Assembly (NCBI GenBank): GCA_900548775.1
Contig: URLM01000038.1
Location: 1-17,952, forward strand
Direction: 5' to 3'
From: an uncultured Olsenella sp.
Lineage (GTDB): Bacteria > Actinomycetota > Coriobacteriia > Coriobacteriales > Atopobiaceae
Length of the DNA stretch: 17,952 nt
The notes under the pieces were generated by a model. That model ran no database searches and had not been told where the DNA came from. It worked only from the letters and a program-made list of their open reading frames with translations. Made by a program: the position numbers and the translations under genes. Positions 14,838 to 17,952 of the stretch are shown here, one piece after another (within the stretch, counting starts at the first letter, position 1; every line of letters begins with the position of its first letter).

Positions 14838-16301
14838 ATGGGAAAGTCCACAGAGGGCGGGCACTTTGCCAATGCGCCCGAGAAGAAGCGCTCGAAGCGC
14901 GGCCCCGTCATCGCGCTCTTCGTCATTCTCGCAGTACTTGTAGCCATCTACCTCGGTGGCGTGGCGTACTTCAACTTCTTCTTCATGCCGTCGACCACCG
15001 TCGACGGCCAGGACGTCTCGCTCATGAGCGTGGAGGACGTCGCAAAGTCGCTCGCGGCGACAAAGACGGCCGGCTGGAAGGCCAGCGTCTCTGGTGACGG
15101 TATCTCCTTTGAACTCACCGGCGTCGACGTCTCCCTCGCCTACGACGGCGAGAGCGCGGCCAAGGCCGCAATCGCGCAGCAGCACCCGCTCGCGTGGCCG
15201 GTCGAGCTGGCGCAGCACGCAAGCCAGGACCTCTCGACTGGAGACGTCGCAACCTACGTGAGCTTTGACTCCTCGGCCGTGTCCTCGGCGCTTGCGAATG
15301 CCGTGAGCGCGGTTGCCGCGGCAGACGATGGCACCAACACCACGGGCATCACGTATGATGCCGAGAAGAAGCTCTATGTCGCCTCGGACACGGCGCAGGC
15401 CAGCCGCATCGACCAGGCAAGCGCGTCTCAGTACATCGGTGAGAAGGTCTGCTCGCTCGCGACCTCCATAGAGCTTGGTGACGAGTCGCTCCAGGGCGGT
15501 GAGTCCGTCGATGCCGCTGTCGACCAGGCCAACGCCCTGCTCGGCGCAACCGTCACGCTCACGTTGGGCGGAACCGAGGTCACGACCGTCGACGCCAGCC
15601 TCATCTCCCAGTGGGTGAGCATTGCCGACGACCTCTCGGTGACGCTCGACCAGGACGCCATCACCACGTGGGCGAAGGGCGACCTCTCCGCGAAGACGGA
15701 CTCCCTCGGAACGGCGCGCACCTACACGCGCCCCGACGGCGTCCAGGAGTCCGTAGTCGCAGGCGGCGCCTATGGCTGGTCGATCAACGGCGAAGAGGCG
15801 GCCCAGGACATCTACGACAACATCATGTCCGGCTCCCCCACCACGCTCGAGCTTCCCTGCTACCAGACGGCTGCGACGTACAACCCCGGTGGGCAGGACT
15901 GGCCCACGCGCTTCATCGACGTCGACATCTCCGACCAGCACGCCATCTTCTTCGACTCGGACGGCTCCGTGATCTGGGAGGCCGACGTCGTGACCGGCCA
16001 GCCAGACCTCAACCGCGGCACCACGCAGGGCACCTGGACCATCACGAACAAGGAGAGCCCGTCGACGCTCATCGGCCCCAACGACGAGTCCGGCAACCCC
16101 CAGTGGGTGAGCCACGTCGACTTCTGGATGGGCGTCGTGGGCAACCTCATGGGCTTCCACAATGCGCCGTGGCGCTCCGCGTTTGGCGGTGACATCTACC
16201 TCACCAACGGCAGCCATGGCTGCATCAACCTCTCGTACGAGAAGGCAGACCAGCTCTACTCGCTGTGCGACGTGGGCGATGTGGTCATCATCCACGAGTA
16301 G
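14838..16301 (+). CDS. Membrane-anchored L,D-transpeptidase (YkuD domain)
   Basis: The 487-aa protein is predicted to form 3-3 cross-links in peptidoglycan, or attach proteins to it, outside the membrane. It has a short basic cytoplasmic tail, one membrane segment (about 23-46) and a long extracytoplasmic region (about 50-320) resembling the PG_binding_4 modules usual in Gram-positive YkuD proteins. The C-terminal YkuD catalytic domain shows FHNAPW (440-445), FGGDIYLTNG and SHGCINL (459-465) with catalytic Cys462. The start is ATG at 14838; a TAG at 14817 closes the frame upstream. It is the only complete plus-strand gene and faces ffh across repeat array B. Substrate specificity is not readable. 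Confidence 0.93.
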   Translation: MGKSTEGGHFANAPEKKRSKRGPVIALFVILAVLVAIYLGGVAYFNFFFMPSTTVDGQDVSLMSVEDVAKSLAATKTAGWKASVSGDGISFELTGVDVSLAYDGESAAKAAIAQQHPLAWPVELAQHASQDLSTGDVATYVSFDSSAVSSALANAVSAVAAADDGTNTTGITYDAEKKLYVASDTAQASRIDQASASQYIGEKVCSLATSIELGDESLQGGESVDAAVDQANALLGATVTLTLGGTEVTTVDASLISQWVSIADDLSVTLDQDAITTWAKGDLSAKTDSLGTARTYTRPDGVQESVVAGGAYGWSINGEEAAQDIYDNIMSGSPTTLELPCYQTAATYNPGGQDWPTRFIDVDISDQHAIFFDSDGSVIWEADVVTGQPDLNRGTTQGTWTITNKESPSTLIGPNDESGNPQWVSHVDFWMGVVGNLMGFHNAPWRSAFGGDIYLTNGSHGCINLSYEKADQLYSLCDVGDVVIIHE

Positions 16302-16343
16302 CGCAGGGTAGCGCAGCCATTCGGTGCCGTAGGCGTATGCAAC

Positions 16344-16384
16344 GCGCCCTCCGGAGTCATTTCGACGCCGGAGGGCGCTTTCTC
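16344..16384 (+). terminator. Terminator-like hairpin of the L,D-transpeptidase gene
   Basis: GCGCCCTCCGG (16344-16354) and CCGGAGGGCGC (16368-16378) pair perfectly over 11 bp around a 13-nt loop, followed by TTTCTC. It is 42 nt past the stop codon. It is also the first hairpin module of array B, so a repeat copy appears to serve as the terminator here. Confidence 0.6.
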
Positions 16385-16743
16385 GCAGCTGCGACGGAGA
16401 TATAAGAGACTTCGGAGAGAATCCGGCGCCGGAGGGCCCTTCTCGTACGGAATCCCGTCGGAAACCCTGGTCCCGGCGTCATTTCCTCGCCGGAGGGCGC
16501 ATCTCGTACGGAATCGCTGCGGTAACCCCGGCTCCGGCGTCATTGTCTCGCCGGAGGGCGCGTTCCTGCAGCTGCGACGGAGATATAAGAGACTTCGGCG
16601 AGAATCTGGCGCCGGAAGGCGCATCTCGTACGGAATCCCGTCGGAAACCCCGACTCCGGCGTCATTTCCTCGCCGGAGGGCGCGTCTCGTACGGAATCGC
16701 TGCGGTAACCCCGGCTCCGGCGTCATTTTCTCGCCGGAGCGTG
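16344..16743. repeat. Repeat array B (183-bp higher-order tandem repeat)
   Basis: Two 183-bp units, 16351-16533 and 16534-16716, match at about 90% by eye, followed by a partial third. Each unit has the order: hairpin (CCGGCGTCATTT..CGCCGGAGGGCGC); GCAGCTGCGACGGAGATATA (starts 16385 and 16568); a short CCGGCGCCGG-like palindrome; TCGTACGGAATCCCGTCGG (starts 16443 and 16626); the hairpin again; then TCTCGTACGGAATCGCTGCG (starts 16502 and 16685). The array separates the convergent ends of the transpeptidase gene and ffh. Confidence 0.9.
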
Positions 16744-16815
16744 CATTTTGGCAGAGGAAGCCTACGGAGCTACCGCCTCGGCGTCGAGAAGAGCGCGAAG
16801 CCCAGCCGTCCGCCG

Positions 16816-17952
16816 CTACATGCCCCAGCCGCGTCCGCCGCCAGGCATGCCGCCGCCAGGCATGCCGCCGCCCATGCCCATGTTGCGCATCATCGACTGC
16901 ATCTGTCGGCGCTGCTTCTTGCTGCCGCCCTGGGTGGCAGCGCGCATCTTGCCCATCATCTTGTTCATCTCGCCCCACTGCTTGATGAGCTGGTTGACCT
17001 CCTGCACGCTGCGTCCGGAGCCAGCGGCAATGCGCTTCCTGCGCTGGCCGTTGATGATCTTTGGCCGCGCGCGCTCCTCCTTGGTCATGGAGTGGATGAT
17101 GGCCTCGATGCGCGTGAGCGAACTCTCGTCCACGCCACCCTGCTGGGCCAAAGCACGGTCGCCTCCGGGAAGCGCCGAGATGATCTTGGTTAGGCCACCC
17201 ATGCGCCTGATCTGCTGCATCTGGCCGAGAAGGTCATCCATCGTGAAGCCCTCGCGCAGCATGCGCTCGGCCGCGTCGATCTGCTCCTGGTCGGCAACCT
17301 TCTGCGCCTGCTCGATGATGCCGTAGACGTCGCCCATGCCAAGGATGCGCTTGGCCATGCGGTCGGGATGGAAGACCTCGAGGGAGTCGGGCTTCTCGCC
17401 CATCGAGACGAACTTGATGGGCTTGCCCGTCACCGCGCGAACGGAGAGCGCGCCGCCGCCGCGGGCGTCGCCGTCGAGCTTGGACATGATGACGCCGTCG
17501 AAGTCCACGCGCTCGGCGAAGGTCTGCACCACGTTCACGATGTCCTGGCCGGTCATGGCGTCGACCACCATGAGGATCTGGTCGGGCTTGACGGCTTGCT
17601 TGATCGCGACGGCCTCCTGCATCATCTCCTCGTCAATTTGCAGGCGGCCCGCAGTGTCCACGATCACGATGTCGTTGAGGTGGTCGACGGCCTCGCGGAT
17701 GGACTCGGTGGCAACCTTGACCGCGTCCTTGCCGTCGCCGCGATAGACCGCCACGCCAATCTCGCCACCGAGCGTGGCCAGCTGGTCGGCTGCCGCAGGA
17801 CGGTGCGTGTCGCAGGCGGCGAGCAGCGGAGAGTGGCCCTGGCCCTTCAGGAGGTAGGCCAGCTTGGCCGCAGCCGTGGTCTTGCCCGAGCCCTGCAGGC
17901 CCACGAGCATGATCACGTTGGGCGTGCGGTTCTGCGCCAGCACGAGCTTGGA
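16816..17952 (-). CDS. ffh: Signal recognition particle protein Ffh (5'-truncated by window)
   Basis: Ffh is the SRP54 GTPase that binds 4.5S RNA and signal sequences and delivers ribosomes to FtsY at the membrane. The last 378 residues are present; the N domain and true start lie beyond the right edge, where the frame is still open (SKLVLAQNR). Visible GTPase motifs are GLQGSGKT (G1), DTHRPAA, DTAGR (G3) and SKLDGDARGGG (G4 and following). The methionine-rich M domain includes GLTKIISALPGG and RKRIAAGSGRSVQEVNQLIKQ, the 4.5S RNA-binding helix region. The C-terminus ends in the usual Gly-Met-Pro-rich tail (GGGMPGGGMPGGG). The gene is convergent with the transpeptidase gene. Confidence 0.97.
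   Translation of the reverse strand, partial: SKLVLAQNRTPNVIMLVGLQGSGKTTAAAKLAYLLKGQGHSPLLAACDTHRPAAADQLATLGGEIGVAVYRGDGKDAVKVATESIREAVDHLNDIVIVDTAGRLQIDEEMMQEAVAIKQAVKPDQILMVVDAMTGQDIVNVVQTFAERVDFDGVIMSKLDGDARGGGALSVRAVTGKPIKFVSMGEKPDSLEVFHPDRMAKRILGMGDVYGIIEQAQKVADQEQIDAAERMLREGFTMDDLLGQMQQIRRMGGLTKIISALPGGDRALAQQGGVDESSLTRIEAIIHSMTKEERARPKIINGQRRKRIAAGSGRSVQEVNQLIKQWGEMNKMMGKMRAATQGGSKKQRRQMQSMMRNMGMGGGMPGGGMPGGGRGWGM

Larger units (their letters stand above)
16302..16815. other. 514-bp gene-free region between convergent genes
   Basis: Nearly all of this stretch is array B. The flanks 16302-16343 and 16744-16815 hold nothing recognisable. Stop-free frames run through on both strands because the 183-bp unit is a multiple of three, but no start with a ribosome site was found. 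Confidence 0.7.

Noticed and set aside
14643..16295. N-terminal extension of the RNA methyltransferase to an 825-residue protein
   Set aside because: The extension is antisense to the transpeptidase gene, and a strong ribosome site supports the GTG at 14642.
16385..16415. Promoter-like TATAAG inside the GCAGCTGCGACGGAGATATA module
   Set aside because: No suitable -35 or extended -10 lies before it, and the array A copy has ATAAAAG instead.
16256..16978. Minus-strand open frame of 240 codons with repeating peptide (RRALRRGNDAG, VSDGIPYE) across array B; similar frames across array A
   Set aside because: No ribosome site or credible start. The peptide repeat follows from a 183-bp DNA unit divisible by three and low stop frequency in GC-rich palindromes. 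It also runs into ffh and the transpeptidase gene.

Overview
The window is GC-rich chromosomal DNA holding ten protein-coding genes, eight complete on the minus strand, one complete on the plus strand, and one minus-strand gene cut by the right edge. The gene set points to a Gram-positive actinobacterium of the class Coriobacteriia (Olsenella/Atopobium/Collinsella-like). It includes a class III fructose-1,6-bisphosphatase, a T-box-controlled ileS, an ileS-lspA-rluD cluster, an XpaC-family protein and an L,D-transpeptidase. The taxon is an inference from gene content and style, not from a marker search.

Layout from left to right. A nested palindrome lies at 1-73. An XpaC-family membrane protein follows (64-1161, minus), then a twin REP-like palindrome (1194-1238). 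guaB (1243-2760, minus) encodes an IMP dehydrogenase of the divergent Tritrichomonas-like type. A gene-free stretch (2761-3340) holds the guaB promoter and repeat array A. Next on the minus strand are a membrane GT2 glycosyltransferase (3341-4645), an RluA/RluD-family pseudouridine synthase (4709-5725), lspA (5718-6287) and ileS (6340-9153). ileS is preceded by a complete isoleucine T-box leader (about 9180-9448) with specifier codon ATC and mutually exclusive antiterminator and terminator. ftsH (9601-11502) and class III fbp (11666-13561) follow, each bordered by hairpins. A pair of 35-bp direct repeats spaced exactly 60 bp lies between fbp and a SpoU/TrmH-family RNA methyltransferase (13818-14642, minus). 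The divergent gene is an L,D-transpeptidase (14838-16301, plus). Repeat array B (16344-16743) fills the space between its stop and the convergent, truncated ffh (16816-17952, minus).

Most genes are housekeeping: GMP synthesis, isoleucyl-tRNA charging, lipoprotein processing, rRNA/tRNA modification, membrane proteolysis, gluconeogenesis, wall cross-linking and SRP-dependent targeting. ileS-lspA-rluD is probably one T-box-regulated transcription unit, and lspA and rluD overlap by 8 nt.

The least-explained content is in the intergenic DNA. Arrays A and B lie 13 kb apart and are built from the same small modules: a conserved hairpin with loop core GTCATTT, a TCTCGTACGGAATC module, and a GCAGCTGCGACGGAGA module. 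In array B they form a 183-bp higher-order tandem repeat. A second element, with core CTAACCGTCCGGAA, occurs twice near fbp, and a degenerate copy sits at the edge of array A. I see no phage, insertion sequence, CRISPR-Cas, tRNA or rRNA genes. Long open frames opposite the real genes are taken as by-products of GC-rich codon use.
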